Notes: generated by a model from the letters alone, not told the origin. A stretch of DNA of 64,000 nt from Siniperca chuatsi (GCF_020085105.1 NC_058047.1:2012501-2076500), one strand, 5' to 3'; shown: positions 1-12,568, numbered from the stretch's first letter. Program-made: numbers and translations.

Positions 1-109
1 TTTGTTCCAACAAGTCCTCCAAATTAAACAAATTAGACAAAAGACATTGTTTGTCCATGCCCTCTCGAGCGATACGTAGAAGCATTTTCTGATCTGACAC
101 CCCCGTCAG

Positions 110-470
110 CAGGACGACATCATTTGCCTGTGCCTTTCAAAAACGTTACAAATCAGTTTCATGATGTGACAACACTGTGGTTAAGGTTTGGTTAGATTTA
201 GGCACAGAAAGCACTTGGTTAGGTTTAGGAAAAGATCATGGTTTGGGTAAGAATAAGTACTTTGTTAAGGTTAGGGGACATTTGTCGTCATGGTGACAAT
301 AATAAACATGCGGTTAAGGTCAGGGAACGATCGTGGTCGTGCTTTAAAAAAACAAAGTTGACTGTCGGTTGGAAACGGGAAATGAAGAGCGATCTCCTGT
401 GTTAAAGTCTGATGTTTGTTGATCCACCCATCCTCCCTACATGGACTTTGTTGCTCTATAATTATGTCAC
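110..470 (+). repeat. dispersed repeat, copy 1 of an inverted pair
   Basis: Contains TTAAGGTTTGGTTAGATTTA, AAAGATCATGGTTTGGGT, TTTGTTAAGGTTAGGGGAC and GATCGTGGTCGTGCTTT. The same words in the same order recur as the reverse complement at 48430-48770. The similarity continues into ACTTTGTTGCTCT at the right side. Confidence 0.7.
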
Positions 471-1659
471 CTGATTTCCTCCTTTGCTCCCGTCATAATT
501 ACTATGGCCAGTCTCCTTTGTTCACACTTATTCTAAAACAAATATTTTGTCACACAGCTGACCTGCAAAGCTGTTATTTTAGCACGAAAACTGCAGGTGA
601 GAGGTTTATCCAGTTGTGTGACTGTAACAGCAGTTTAAGGTTGCACTGTATCTACGACAGCTGCATGAAAGCACACATGGCAAAAATCCCAGGATCCTGC
701 AGGAAGTTTTTTGGGGGGAAATGGGAGCAGATTTATGGTGAAACTACCTTGCAAACCCTCAGAAATGTTTATTCAGCATCCCAAAGTCTTCAAAGATACC
801 AATATCTTAGCTAGAATTTAGACAGATGTCTATAAAATGATGCAGAAGACATCAATATTTCCAGAAATACTGCCATTTATGGTGCTGCCTTAAAAAACAT
901 GGCTTATTGTGTTTGAATATTTCATTCAGGGTCCAAGTACTAAAGGTGTTGAATTCTGTACAGATTATAAATGTATGTAATTTTATAAATAAAATTGACT
1001 TGACTAAGTGTAATACTTTGTATATTTTCAATTAAAGCTGGAACAATTGGAGTTAGAATATACTGTGTGGCAAAACATTTTTTTAAAGCAACTTAAAGAA
1101 AAACATCAATACAAATTATTTTCTAGAGAAAACAGGGAGAAAGAATACCGTACACGGGAAAATTGAGAGACAGACGCTGAGGGTGAAGAGAATAAAGGGA
1201 AACAGCGTGCAGATGTCAGGCCGCTGTTTAGCGCTGCAAACTGGCTGCAGATGGCGGGACGTGAGGTCAGGGATGGAAATTAAAGGACAAATTCAGAACA
1301 GCAGCTGAGGGGGAGAAGAGGTGCTCTGACCGCAACGAGAGAAGAAGGCTGAGGGGTCAGCGTGGACCCGGCATACAGATTTTATTTAAACACCAATTAG
1401 ACGTTTCTCCAGCTTCCAGCTCAGAGCCACAGCAATGGCCTGACCCCTAATCATCCTCAATTTCGTTCAGGCTCCGACTCTCTGATACACGTCTCCTCGG
1501 ATTGGTTGTTTATTTTTCACTGCACTTCCTGTTTGATTGAGCACCACGGGCTGTCTGTCTTTATGCATAGCAGGGAGGGCAAAGGTGATGTGCACACTTA
1601 GCACACCACGAGCAGTCAATCTTCTATTTAAAAAAAAAAATCTATCTCCCAAATTCCCA

Positions 1660-1715
1660 TACACAATAGGGCCAAATGTATGTGGACACCCCTGTCCACA
1701 TAATGGTAATCAAGT
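1660..1715. repeat. Tc1/mariner-like end with perfect hairpin
   Basis: ATAGGGCCAAATGTATGTGG is like the terminal sequence of common teleost Tc1-type elements. TATGTGGACA and TGTCCACATA form a perfect 10-bp stem around CCCC (1679-1702). The rest of the element is absent. Confidence 0.4.
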
Positions 1716-4700
1716 GATACTATAAGTTCATTTCATCATATCATAACATCATTATTTTAACTTTGTTTCTGATCAGTTTGGTATTGCACATGGCTGCAAC
1801 TACTACGATACCCATGAGCCTCAGCCACTGTTGCTATGGAGAGGAAGCTAATTCAGAACACTTTGTCATTGCAACCATAGACTGTTGCATGTGACCTTTT
1901 TGCTAAGCCCCGCCCCCATCCGTTACTGTTGCTAAGAGGGTGTGGCCTGCTGTAGCTAGCAAGCTAATTAACTTTAACTGGTTGGCTGACTTGTTTTAAC
2001 CTCGTATCATGCTAAATACTGAGGCTAAAGGCGCGTTCAGACAGAACGCTAATTGAATTTCCACCTCTCTTCATTTGCACAAATTTGACTGTTGAACCGT
2101 TTTTATGAAGTTCGTCCCCCAAAACAGCCAATGTACCGACTGTACAGACGTTAGCTGCAAGCTAGCTAGCGACGGACACATCGTCTGTGTGTGTGGGAGT
2201 GTGTCTGTCTGTGTGTTTCTGACTGAACTCACCAGGAACTTTCTGTAATTTCCCCTTTCTGTCTCTCTCCTATTTCCTCTCGTCTCTGTGCGTTTGTGAA
2301 GTAGATTCATAAAGGGATAAGTGCAATTTCTTTTGCTCAAGTTCAAACATTTTGAATTCACGTGGATGCATCTTTGTGTCAGTTTGCGCCAGGCAAATTC
2401 ATATCCAATCATGTCTTTCCATTGACTTTCTATGCATTGGCACCACCTCTAAAATTCACCTTGTGTTATGTCTGAACACACAGACCTTTATGCAGATGCT
2501 TACTAGAAAAGGATTTGAGGATGAGGACTAAAGTGTTTGGCAAAAGTAACGCTCTCTTTCTAACCAGTTTAGCCAGGGTTGCTGGAATGTAGACTTCCCC
2601 AAATCAGAGAGGACTAACGTTAGCCTAAACGCTGATATTGTAGCATGCAGGACCGACTCCCACACAGTGGATGTTCCAGTCCTGAATGGGGCTTTTTCTA
2701 CCGTAACCTTTATCTCCACAATATAATGTTATTAGCTAATAATATAACCCTAGGTCATGGAAGTTGCACGAGGTTACTCCTGTAGGTAAGCTAGTTAGCT
2801 TGACATGCAAACGTTAGAGGAGATAAACAAACTGTTTAATCCATTTTTCCTTAGAATTTTGCACTTTTTGGTTTTGGGAAGTCAAAAATCAAGACACCAC
2901 CCTCCCAACTGTTTGTATACTACAGCTCCATGTACACCACTTCAGCATGTGAAGGAGTCCAAAGCTGCTGTGCCTGCTTACGGTTGCTAAGGTGTGACTT
3001 GCTGTTTAGTGGAAGGGTTTAGCAAACGGTCATTTGTGAACAAAACACATCACCATAGTCGCTGAATTGATCCAAAACTGATCTGATTTAAACTGCTGAA
3101 TGTTTTATCAGGTTTCTACAAAGTGTAATCTCAAGCTTTGTTAGGGCCTTGCACGAGACAGTTTGAAGCTCTGCGACTGAATGCTTCATATTGCAATTCA
3201 CCTTTGGAGTCGTAGTTGACTTCTCTCCTTCAGTTTTTATGTCCACATGCTTTGATCTCTGACAGAAATGTTCTAGTTCACAGTTGTTCATCTTTTGTAC
3301 TGATGATTCAACCATAAGAGTTTCATGTGGAAGCCTTGAAGGGCTCCAACTGTCAGTCACCTCACATTGTCTATGAGAAAATGAACAGGACTTTTACTTC
3401 TGAAACCCTGGATGCCCGAAATAACTTTTGGTTAATGCTTTGAAAAATGATTGGCAGAAATATAAAGTATAAGTGATTTTTAGTAAACGGAATACAATGT
3501 GCAAAAACACCAGTTAAGACCTTTTAAAGTGTTGACAAGAGTTGACATTTTGATTGATCAGAGGTACAAGTTGAGCAATTAAGCTATGTAACAGGTAGTC
3601 AAGTTGATGTTTGATGGTTTTACACAATTAATCGTCCTGGTTCCCACCTGGAAAAAACATTTTGTTTAACTAGTCGTGTGTAAATTAACTTCAGATTGAT
3701 GTCCACTTGCTGTGTAAAAGAGTGGAAGAACTTTCTCTGGTTCTAAGAAGACGCATCTCAGCACACGTGGGCGACAGATCTGACACGCTGAACTTCTGAA
3801 CTGAGCGCAGTCATCAGCCTCCTTCTCTCCTACCAGTACCACCCATTCCTACAAGGGATTTATACACTTCCCCCACCTCTAACCCTGATGTGCCTCTGCA
3901 GGTCATCTCAGTAATGAGCCATGTGGTCCCCTCTGGTGCTCACTAATCAGGGATCCAAGGCTGTCCCATCCTCTGCCCGACGCCGCGGCAGCAAAACACA
4001 CTCTGAACCCAAAGTGGCTGTCTCTCTGCCATCTGGCCTCCATGCCTGGCCCTGTCTCCACTCTGCCGGCGATTTATGCCCTCCTGAGGTGTTTCGCCTT
4101 TTAACTCACACATAATTGGCCCCCAGATGCAAAAAAGATGTGGAGGCCAGTTTTTATTAGTTGCCAAGCAGAGGTCATTGTTTTTGCATCACCCGACTCC
4201 TCAGCACTGCCAAGGTTGAAAAGACACGCTTTATGTCTGTACCTTGACCAATTACTGAAGGAAATAAGTAGCACAAAGTCATGCATATATGAAGGTAATG
4301 ATGGAATATAGAGCTAAATGAAGGCAGTATGTGATAGCGTGTGCTGAATGACAGTGGAAGGCAATAAAAAAAACTAAATCATATCCTTTCCTGAAATACC
4401 TTCTGTCCTGTTTCCTGTCCATAGACCCCACCTCCACCTCCACGACTGACTCACCAGACATGATACTCCTGCTGTCAATTTGTATGAGTTAATAGGTGAT
4501 ATTCACAAGAAAAGCACATGACATGACAGGAATAAGAAACTTTACGGCTTTCTGGGTAGCTGGAAAAGTCGAATTAAAAGTCAGACATCATTTTAAAGTG
4601 GAACCCCACCGAGTGATAAATGGTGGAACCTGTTTCTAAGACTGACAATAGCACTGTGTGTATTTGGGCAAAAAAGTTGCCAATCAAATACATGCAATCA

Positions 4701-5024
4701 AACATCTCTGATTAATGACTTTGTAATGTGAACGGTGTAATTCTACAGTTTAACTCACGATGATGAAGATGGAGGATAAAATGATTCTCACTGTGAAAAC
4801 TTTCTAGAGTTGTAAAATCCTGTCTTATAGTATTATAAACCTCGGTGCTGTGTTTTGGCTTCTGATTAACCTTCAAACTCATGGATCTCTTCCTCAGACC
4901 GGCCTTCCTGGATCATATTTCGTCTTCTCTCCTGTACCTGAAGCAACACCAACGCAAGCCCTTAAGGATTTGTTGTTCTGCTGGTCTGAACACACACTAA
5001 ATGTGTGTCTGATATGCTTTAAAC

Positions 5025-5095
5025 CAGGGGTCTCAAACTCAGTGAAATGAACTGGGGGCCACTGGCCAGATTGTTCCTCTTTTTAACAATACATT
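5025..5095 (+). repeat. fragment of CCAGGGGTCTCAAACTCA repeat
   Basis: CCAGGGGTCTCAAACTCAGT followed by GGGGGCCACTGGCCAG resembles the start of a hAT-type MITE widespread in fish. The far end is not identifiable. Confidence 0.45.
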
Positions 5096-5459
5096 TTGAA
5101 GCAAATTGTGTTCTCCTCTCCTCTCCCTCATACTCCCAGCATACTGCTCTGCACCTTTAGTAGAGTAATGCAGTTTGAGATAATTGTCCTAGAGAACAGC
5201 AGCTTTCTTCTGGATGAGACAGGAAGTAGTCACATTAAACTCAGTGTGGAGGGGAATTGTCCACTTCTGTGGTAAACTTTTATTTTAGGTTCAAATAAGA
5301 GACATTTTGGTGTCAGGTGTGCTGTGGTAAATCAGAGAGCAGTTGGTCAGAGCTGTGTATGTTGAAAGTTGCACAGAGAGGCAGTCCTGCTAGAAAATTA
5401 GAAAATGATTACTGTGAAAGAAAAGAAAAAATGGTTTAAAATATAACAACTGTGGTTGG

Positions 5460-5460
<1 letters not shown>

Positions 5461-5544
<84 letters not shown>
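5461..5544. repeat. (GATA)n microsatellite
   Basis: About 21 uninterrupted copies of ATAG. Confidence 0.98.
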
Positions 5545-6359
5545 GTAGTCTTTATAATTAAATATTTAAGGAGGAACCAAAAAATTAGAAAATTCAAGTT
5601 GGCTGCTGAATTGATTCTCTAGTTAATTGTAGTTTATTTTAATATCTGTATCACAATAACCGGCTTGTTAACTAATAGGGACCAAATTAAATAGGCCACA
5701 CTCTGACAACAGGGTGTGTCAAGCTCTCCACTTTGCTGTACAGCAACTTAAATTTGATGCTGCTTTCACATGAAGCAGCTCTTTAATTGACCTCTGACCC
5801 CCCACCGACACACAGGCAGTCGCTCTGCAAGAAAAGATCTGGACGAGGCAGTGGATGAAATTAGTGGAAATTGAGTGGAAAATTAAATTAACACCCTGAA
5901 TGATTTTAATATTTTTTAGCATCAACCAATGTTTTTTTGGAAATGATCAGAAGTGTTTTTGTAATCAGGCATGAGTGTGTGCTGTGAACAAATGTCTTAT
6001 TATGAGCAATGGACCATTTATCTTGAAAATGTTGTTATGTTGTTTATCTGATCAAATACCATGAAACCATAATCGGAATCTATATCTAAACCATAAAACC
6101 ACAATGGGCACAGGAAAACCTAATCATTTAGTTCATGGAAACTTTCACAAGAGATTTATGGAGCGGATATGTAGCTTATCAACATGCCTTCTGTATTATT
6201 ACCTGCAACTTCATATTTATTTGCAAAGATGCATAAAGAAGTCAATTTTTTTTAACTTGTAATAAAAAATATCTATGGTGATAAGAGACGGAAAATTTGT
6301 ATTCTCTTATTTAGATTTCACGTTAGTATTTGTTTTTTTATTCAGGCGATATCTGCAAC

Positions 6360-6553
6360 TTCAACTTCACGGGTCTTTTTGGGGTCCTTGACGTGGCAGT
6401 AATAAACAAAGATGGCGGTGGCTATTAGAGCTTCATAAGTTTGTCTGTATTTTGAAACTTTAGAATGATTATTTTAGGTCAGTAATCAGAGCATTTTCTA
6501 TATGCATCATTTTTGCTGTCTTGTTTGGGGTGTTTTAGGTGTGAAGTTGTAAA
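6360..6553 (+). promoter_or_regulatory. gorab: gorab promoter / 5' leader
   Basis: No TATA box is seen. A TGACGT half-CRE lies at 6389-6394, and a CAAAGATGGCGGTG word at 6407-6420 matches the YY1-type AAGATGGCGGC motif common just downstream of start sites in TATA-less housekeeping promoters. Both lie 135-165 bp before the start codon. The exact start site cannot be read from sequence. Confidence 0.5.
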
Positions 6554-6608
6554 ATGAGCGGCTGGGCCGGTTTTTCTGACGAGGAGCTACGGAAGATGCA
6601 GCAGAAAG
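6554..6608 (+). CDS. gorab: gorab coding exon 1
   Basis: Encodes residues 1-18 plus one base of codon 19, ending AAAG before a GTAACA donor at 6609. It carries the conserved [16 protein letters not shown] segment, which matches the start of the shorter vertebrate GORAB form. Confidence 0.93.
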
Positions 6609-9600
6609 GTAACACTTCTCACTGCTAATGTTAGCCGTATAAGTTAGCATCTGACTCCCTTTGGCTTCCACAGTGGCTGACTTTTTATTTTATTTGATCA
6701 AACTTTAGATTTAGGCTGATGAATGATGGCAGTAATCATGACCACGTGTATTTTCAGACTCAGCGATGCCCGCAGCGGCAGCCCGTGGTCGGAAACCGGC
6801 TCCAGCCAACCGGAGCCGGCAACAGTTACAGCGGGAGAGGGCCCTTCAGCTAGCCGCTCAGAAAAACGCCGGAGCCGCGTCTCCTAGCCTCCCCTCGGAG
6901 CAACAACTCACCAAACCGCCGCCGAAGGAAGAGCCCGAGCATCAGCCCACAGCATCAACAGAACCTCCGACCGTCAAACAGGAGGTGCAGCAGAAACCCA
7001 GCGAGGTGAAGCCGACTGGAAACCATCAGCCGGCTCCAGAGGAGGAGACCCCGGCCGTCAAAGAGCTGGAGAAACAAGAGGTGGAACTGTTAGTATGTTT
7101 TTTTTAATATTGTACTCACTGTTGAGGTTTCATTTGTTGTAAAACGTCCACTGTTTTCACAGACGGTGCTGATCTGTTCTTCTTCACTGGACAAACACTT
7201 TATCATTTTGGGCAGACTGTCTGTCAGATCACAAAAATACCTGATGTTACTTACACAGCAAATCACACGAGTGACCGGGAGGCTGATACTAACGCAGGGA
7301 TTGATTTTTAAATCCAAATTAATTTTAGGTGACTATTATTTGCTGAGCCCAAAGTTTTGTGATATTCTGAAATGCTAACATGTACAGATATTATTGGTAT
7401 TCTATTGATGCTTGAACCTTTTTTATGTAGAGTATATGTTGAGATAAGCATGTGTTGCACCACAGACCTAACATTTCAGTTTCACTTTGCCTATGTACAG
7501 TGAATGTTATGAGTTATGATATGATGCAATGAGCTTTTAATCAAGTAGATATTTGTCTCTTTGGAAGTAAATCTGAAGGATGGTGTCAGACCCCAAACTC
7601 TTTCATGGTGTGGTTTTTTTTTTTTGTCTTTTGAATTTTTAAATTTTTGTGTGTAAAGTTATCTTTGTGTTTGATCACAGACGGGAAAAGACGCGTCTGG
7701 AGCAACTGCAGCAAGAGCAAAAGTTAATCGAAGCGAGAAATATACGCAAGAAAGCTCTGCTGACGAAAACTATCGCTGAGAAGTAAGTATGGCTGTCTTG
7801 GTACATGACAGATGGGAATAATCGCCATAATGAATAAAGTAAGAACACAGTTGAGGCCATGAGATGAAATGTACTTTTTTTTTTAAAGTTTGTAAATGTC
7901 CCCAGGTCCAAACAGACTCAGGCAGAGGCTGTGAAGCTGAAGAGAATCCAGAAGGAGCTCCAGGCCCTCGATGACATGGTGTCCAATGATATCGGCATCC
8001 TGAGAGGCAAGATCGAACAAGCCAGCTGGGACTACTCCGCTGCCAGGTAGAGAGACAACACGAGGACATAAGAAGTTACAAAAAGTGCACAGTTCTGTAC
8101 AAGTTCAATCAATGAGGGATCCACTCAGACAAATCCCAAGCACCTGTGTCCCCTGGCTGCTACTGAACTCCTGTAGTGTTACAGTGAATTAATGAACAGG
8201 CAGCTCAGTATGTAATAAGCTCCCCTACACACTGTGTGATAATGGCAATCTTGCAGGTTCATGGCATGTCTAACGAAACATTACGTAACCTTTTCTAATT
8301 AAATCTTTATCAGACTTTACCATATCAGATTGGCGAGAGGTCACATTGTGGGGCAGATGCCCGGGGAAGTGTAGCACTACAATGTAAATAGAACAAAAAT
8401 ATGCAAGCAGAGACACGTCATCAACTCCCGTCATTAAGCTGCACTGCTCTCATGTTTGAAAATGTAGCCATAGTGCTGGATTAAAAAAAGAAACTGGCCC
8501 TCAGTGTAGCATCGGCCAGTGTATTTTGCATCATTTCATGTTGTATTCTGATTGGCTGGTTTGTAGCTGTTGGACACTTTGTGAGAATTATTTTCACAGT
8601 TTTGACGCAGGCTGTCTTTGGGCAACAAAGCTCCTGATCAGCTGTTGGTGGACGTGTCTCAAAGTGAGATATAGGGCCACCGTTTTGGACTGACAACCAA
8701 AGATCTCCCCACGTTTCTCTCACAATTGTGAACTCTTCCTGGGACAGCCCAAAGTAACATGTACAGGGGCCTTAAGTAGCTGTAAGTAAAAAGAGTTAAC
8801 CTGCCACAGTGGGAATTTAACTCTCAAACTCTGATTGAGGAAGCAACAGCTCTGCTAACTGAGTTAACATCAACATACGTTGAAATACCTGAGGTTCAAA
8901 AATGAGTTGGTTTGGTCTTGGAGTTTGAACATCCCTCCCAGAGACTCCATTAGCAGGTAAAAGGAGTTTCTCCCTAATCAGGACAATGTACACTACACAA
9001 TGCCACTCATGTAAAGTGCTGACTTGGCCTTTGGTTTTCCTCAAAGACACTTTGACATGTGGACAGATGAATTGGATGACTGCTGGGACATCAATCACAC
9101 TGCAACATATGTAAATTAAGGGTCACTAAGATATCAGGATTTCATATAATCTTTAAATAAAATACTTTACGTTCGATCACAGTCTTGCAGTAAACAGCAC
9201 TGTGAGCACTTTATTTGTAACAAAACAAAAAGTGAGCCAGGTAAAGAACTGTACATCCACTGTAAAGCTCTCACTGCCCCCTGCAGCTCGTTTCCAGTAC
9301 TCATGGAGCCCTTTTCCACTTTTCCACTCGCACGCCACATGTGTTCTCAACACTTTGAACCAGTTTCAGCAGACAGTCCTGCTCAGATGTTCAACATACA
9401 GAGGCTAATGAAGCAGGATTATAACTCAAAACCCTGAAAAATTAGCTAAATATAACTTTATATATACATTTTTATAATTTGCTACATCTTGAATCACAAT
9501 ACAAGTTTTTCTTTTTCAACAGTTTTTAATCAGTGCAGTATTAAACTTTCACAGCAGCCACAGAAAGTTTAAAGACTGTAAATGGGTTTTATCGTGTTTT

Positions 9601-11469
9601 TTTACCAACATTGATCAGTAAAGCTGCGTCTGAGCTTGTGCTTGTAGCTGTGATTTGTCTGTGCAGCCTCTTGTGTAGAAAGATTAGCTCCATGTCATGA
9701 ACGCTCTTCATTACAGATGTTTGTATAACGGGAAGAGGACCTGACCTTCACACACTCATCACACTGGGTTCTCTGTTATGATTATGTTGATATAATCAAT
9801 TGTTGAGATTTCTCTGAGGTACAACATAAAACCCTGAGGTGAAATGCAACTTTTGGAAATGTTTGACATCATCTGTTTAGTTACCACAGTGTTTCCAAAC
9901 AGCATGTGATGTTCTGTTCTTCACAATTAAAACAATGTTTCTGCATTCAGACATTGTGAGAGGACTGTCTGTCCTCGGGAGGGAAAACTGGGTTTGAAAA
10001 TATTCAGTGCCAATACCGCCTTTTTAATACAGATAACAAAACTATGCCCTTTTTTTTTGAGAAATATATGGATGTTTTTCTACCAAAAACATGTTTTACA
10101 TTTAGCAAAAGAATATTAAATGTTATTTGATCAAATATTGACAAGATTCTGATTTTGATCAGGCATTGGCTGCTAACTTTCAGTATTTGACAGTTGTCGA
10201 TACTTTGCTTAGCGTAGCTGCAGACACATTTCAGTCAGCACCAAAGAAGTATCAGTGTTCACCCAACTAGGGCTGCAACTAACGATTAGTCCATTATCAA
10301 TTAATCTGCTGATTCTTTTTTTAATTAATGAATTAATTAGTGCCCGCCGCAAGTTCTCGGAACCAATGGTAACGTCTTTTTATTACCAACAGTCCAAAAC
10401 TCAGATATATTATATTTAAAAAGGATATAAAATACATTTAAAAAACGCAGAAAATCCTCAGATTTCAGGAGCTGGAACCAGAGAATATTTACCATTTTTA
10501 CTTGATGAATGATTAAAACAATTAATTGATTATCATTGTTAATGATACATTTTCTGTTAATAGGCTAATCGGTTATTTGACTGATCATTTCAGCGCTAGA
10601 CCCAGCCCTGTTCCTCGGTGGCTTTGTCCAGTATTCTTCCTAAGGTTGTGGACTTAATACCAGTCAGCCGTGTAGTCTTCTTATCTTAAATCCTAAATAA
10701 ATTTGCTGGATTATTTCTCTCCTGAAGAAGCAGAATTTATACTCGTGTGGTTACGTTTTGACAAAAAGCAGGTGTTAAAAGAGAAATATGTTGCATGATG
10801 TGCGCTCAGCTTATTTGGTCATAGTGGATATTATCAACACAAGGAATGCAGCCGGGAGTACTTGGATTTGTTGCAGCAGTTATTCTAAATGAAGTGAAAC
10901 ACTCCTGCTGTCACAGAATTACAGTTATTCATCGTATCTAAAGGTGAGACGTTCTGTACCATGCAGAGGATACAAGAGAAGCTGTGCAGTCCTGTTATTG
11001 AGTTTCCGTTTGCATTTTCTCTCAATGTTTCCTCACATACTTTCTCAGAAAGCGTTATGAGAAGGCGGAGGCGGAGTACGTGACAGCCAAGCTGGACCTG
11101 CACAAGAAGACGGAGGTGAAGGAGCAGCTGACGGAGCACCTCTGCACCATCATCCAGCAGAACGAGCTGCGTAAAGCCCACAAGCTGGAGGAGCTGATGC
11201 AGCAGCTGCAGCTTCAGGCCACTGAGGAGGAGCTGGAGAGGCAGAAGGAGACGCAGAGACACGGGACACGTGGAAACGGTTCGGTGGAGACTCAGGAGGA
11301 AACAGTGCAATCAACCAAAGACTGTAGACCCACAGAGGAAGAGACTGTGAGGGAGGAGAGGGGAGGTGACGGCCAGCAAGAGCACCACCCGATGATTGAA
11401 CCACCAAAGACTGAACAAGACTGTAAAACACTGGAAAGCTGTGTTCAGAGTGAAATTGTTGCCTCCTGA
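6554..11469 (+). CDS. gorab: GORAB, RAB6-interacting golgin (five coding exons, complete)
   Basis: The CDS joins 6554-6608, 6758-7088, 7681-7782, 7906-8046 and 11049-11469 (1050 nt, 349 residues plus TGA). GORAB is a Golgi and centriole protein that binds RAB6 and SCYL1 and stabilises COPI coats at the trans-Golgi; human loss causes gerodermia osteodysplastica (established knowledge). Seen here: a conserved N-terminal WAGFSDEEL (residues 4-12), an SRQQLQRE block in exon 2, then a low-complexity Pro/Glu-rich stretch that diverges from mammals. From about residue 129 to 265 there is a nearly continuous charged coiled coil with the family blocks [16 protein letters not shown] (exon 4) and [18 protein letters not shown] (residues 235-252, exon 5). 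The C-terminus is acidic and poorly conserved. All phases match across junctions (1,2,2,2). The ATG at 6554 was chosen because it heads the conserved WAGF motif; human has a longer alternative N-terminus. Identification is very secure; the exact first exon is slightly less so. Confidence 0.96.
6758..7088 (+). CDS. gorab: gorab coding exon 2
   Basis: Starts after TTTTCAG at 6757 and encodes residues 19-128 plus two bases. It contains SRQQLQRE and a Pro/Glu/Gln-rich linker ending in KQEVE. The phase of exon 3 forces the donor to be the weak GTTAGT at 7089, giving VELREKTR, parallel to VELQEKSR in human. A stronger-looking GTATGT lies at 7093 and a further GT at 7081. Confidence 0.9.
7681..7782 (+). 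CDS. gorab: gorab coding exon 3
   Basis: Bounded by a GATCACAG acceptor (ending 7680) and a GTAAGT donor at 7783. It encodes [16 protein letters not shown] and following residues, the start of the coiled coil, in the frame that begins with one leftover base. Confidence 0.94.
7906..8046 (+). CDS. gorab: gorab coding exon 4
   Basis: Bounded by a CCCCAG acceptor (ending 7905) and a GTAGAG donor at 8047. It encodes the most conserved coiled-coil block, [18 protein letters not shown] through [11 protein letters not shown], including [13 protein letters not shown]. Confidence 0.95.
8047..11048 (+). other. gorab: gorab intron 4 (about 3.0 kb)
   Basis: The largest gorab intron. The only element recognised in it is the hAT-like MITE at 10268-10601. 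The rest is AT-rich non-coding DNA in which no other gene was seen. Confidence 0.85.
10268..10601. mobile_element. hAT-like MITE (AGGGCTGCAACTAACGATTA family)
   Basis: Begins AGGGCTGCAACTAACGATTA and is filled with TTAAT/GATTA words, with a characteristic internal AGGAGCTGGAACCAGAGAAT stretch and a TCAGCGCT-type degenerate far end. This matches a non-autonomous DNA transposon that I know as very common in teleosts. It is about 334 bp, has no coding capacity and lies inside gorab intron 4. Confidence 0.75.
11049..11469 (+). CDS. gorab: gorab terminal coding exon 5
   Basis: Follows TTTCTCAG (ending 11048) and completes the split Arg codon 210. It encodes [12 protein letters not shown], the [18 protein letters not shown] block and an acidic, weakly conserved tail, ending with TGA at 11467-11469. 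Confidence 0.95.
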
Positions 11470-11602
11470 TGCTCAGAAAGGAGAGCCACTGGACATTAAG
11501 ACACGTTCCTCACTGTAGGGATTAATCTAAAACACTAATGTTTTCCACTAAAACTGTCACCCAGATGAAATGTCTTTGCTTTGCAGAGATGCTGTAACGT
11601 CC

Positions 11603-12467
11603 AGGGCTGGGTATCGAACATCAGCATTTTTTTTTGGTACCAACCAAAATGAGTTGGTGCAACAACTCCTGTCTCCTACAAATTCCGTTCCTAAACTGCT
11701 AAGTGTTTTGGAGGAAGCGTAATTACTGGCAACAGTTTTTCCAGTGTTGTGGTACGGCCCCCGATGTCGCACTGAGGTGGTCGGGGTGAATGGTGGGCGT
11801 ACAAACCAGGAACATCAGAAACACTTTGGTTATGGTTTGGGAAAGATTGTGCTTTTGGTTATTAAATATTGAAAAGCACGTCCTGTCTCATGTCACCTTT
11901 TGACTTTCTCAATATTTAACCTCAGTCGTAAACCTTAAAGTGCTTTGAGTTGCCTAAACCAAACCATAAAAATGTTAAAGAGTAACTCCACTGAAAAAGA
12001 GAGCTTTGGTACTGGATCGGTATCTGGGGGAGAAAGGTTGCGTCCCTGTTTGCGACGTTGCAGATTTGTTCATTAAAAACATTTTCTTCATTATGTTGAT
12101 AAAAGATGTAACCTGGGCTGTAAAAGCTATTTGCTGTTGCAGATTATTGGTCGTATATAATCATATTTTTAGCAGACAGGGTTGGTCTGTAGCACTGAGT
12201 GTCAAAAACTGTCGAGTACTGAAAGTTGCAGTCGAATATCTGGTCACATTCCTAATCATGTTTTCTCACTTTTTGATCAGATAGTTCCTGATTTCAACCT
12301 GTACTTCATTTAGTTCTTGTACGGCTGCTTGTATGTACACAACATTTAACATTCGAGAACTTCGGCTTCTTTTGTTAAATGAAGAAAGACTTTTGCAGAA
12401 AGGTTTGGTATCTGAAAAGTATTGTTTTGATATTAGTATTGAAACATTTGAAACGACACCCAGCCCT
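11603..12467. mobile_element. non-autonomous DNA element with AGGGCTGGGT termini
   Basis: The left end reads AGGGCTGGGTATCG and the right end ACACCCAGCCCT, which is its inverted complement. Inside are repeated GGTATC/GATACC-type words and an imperfect inverted repeat (about 11828-11975) with GGTTATGGTTTGG against CCAAACCATAA. Teleost genomes carry many elements with these ends (established knowledge). There is no transposase frame. It starts about 134 bp after the gorab stop codon. Confidence 0.6.
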
Positions 12468-12568
12468 CGGTGCGTCAGTACCTGCAGGATCAGAGAGTCA
12501 TATTCTGCTGCAGAGTAAATCAGAAGACTTATCTCGCAGCCATTATCCTCAGGCGGCCGCTTTTTTAA

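Larger units (their letters stand above)
1..6359. other. intergenic region upstream of gorab
   Basis: No credible exon. It holds a dispersed repeat at about 110-470, a LINE-like tail near 1000, a perfect hairpin at 1679-1702, a repeat fragment at about 5025-5090 and a (GATA)n tract at 5461-5544. The open frames seen here are short, lack family similarity and look like chance. Confidence 0.7.

Noticed and set aside
416..814. 132-codon open frame near the window start
   Set aside because: It overlaps the end of a dispersed repeat, with no family similarity and no splice or promoter context.
11150..11431. Open frames antisense to gorab exon 5
   Set aside because: They mirror the biased codons of the coiled-coil coding strand; the + strand frame has clear GORAB similarity.
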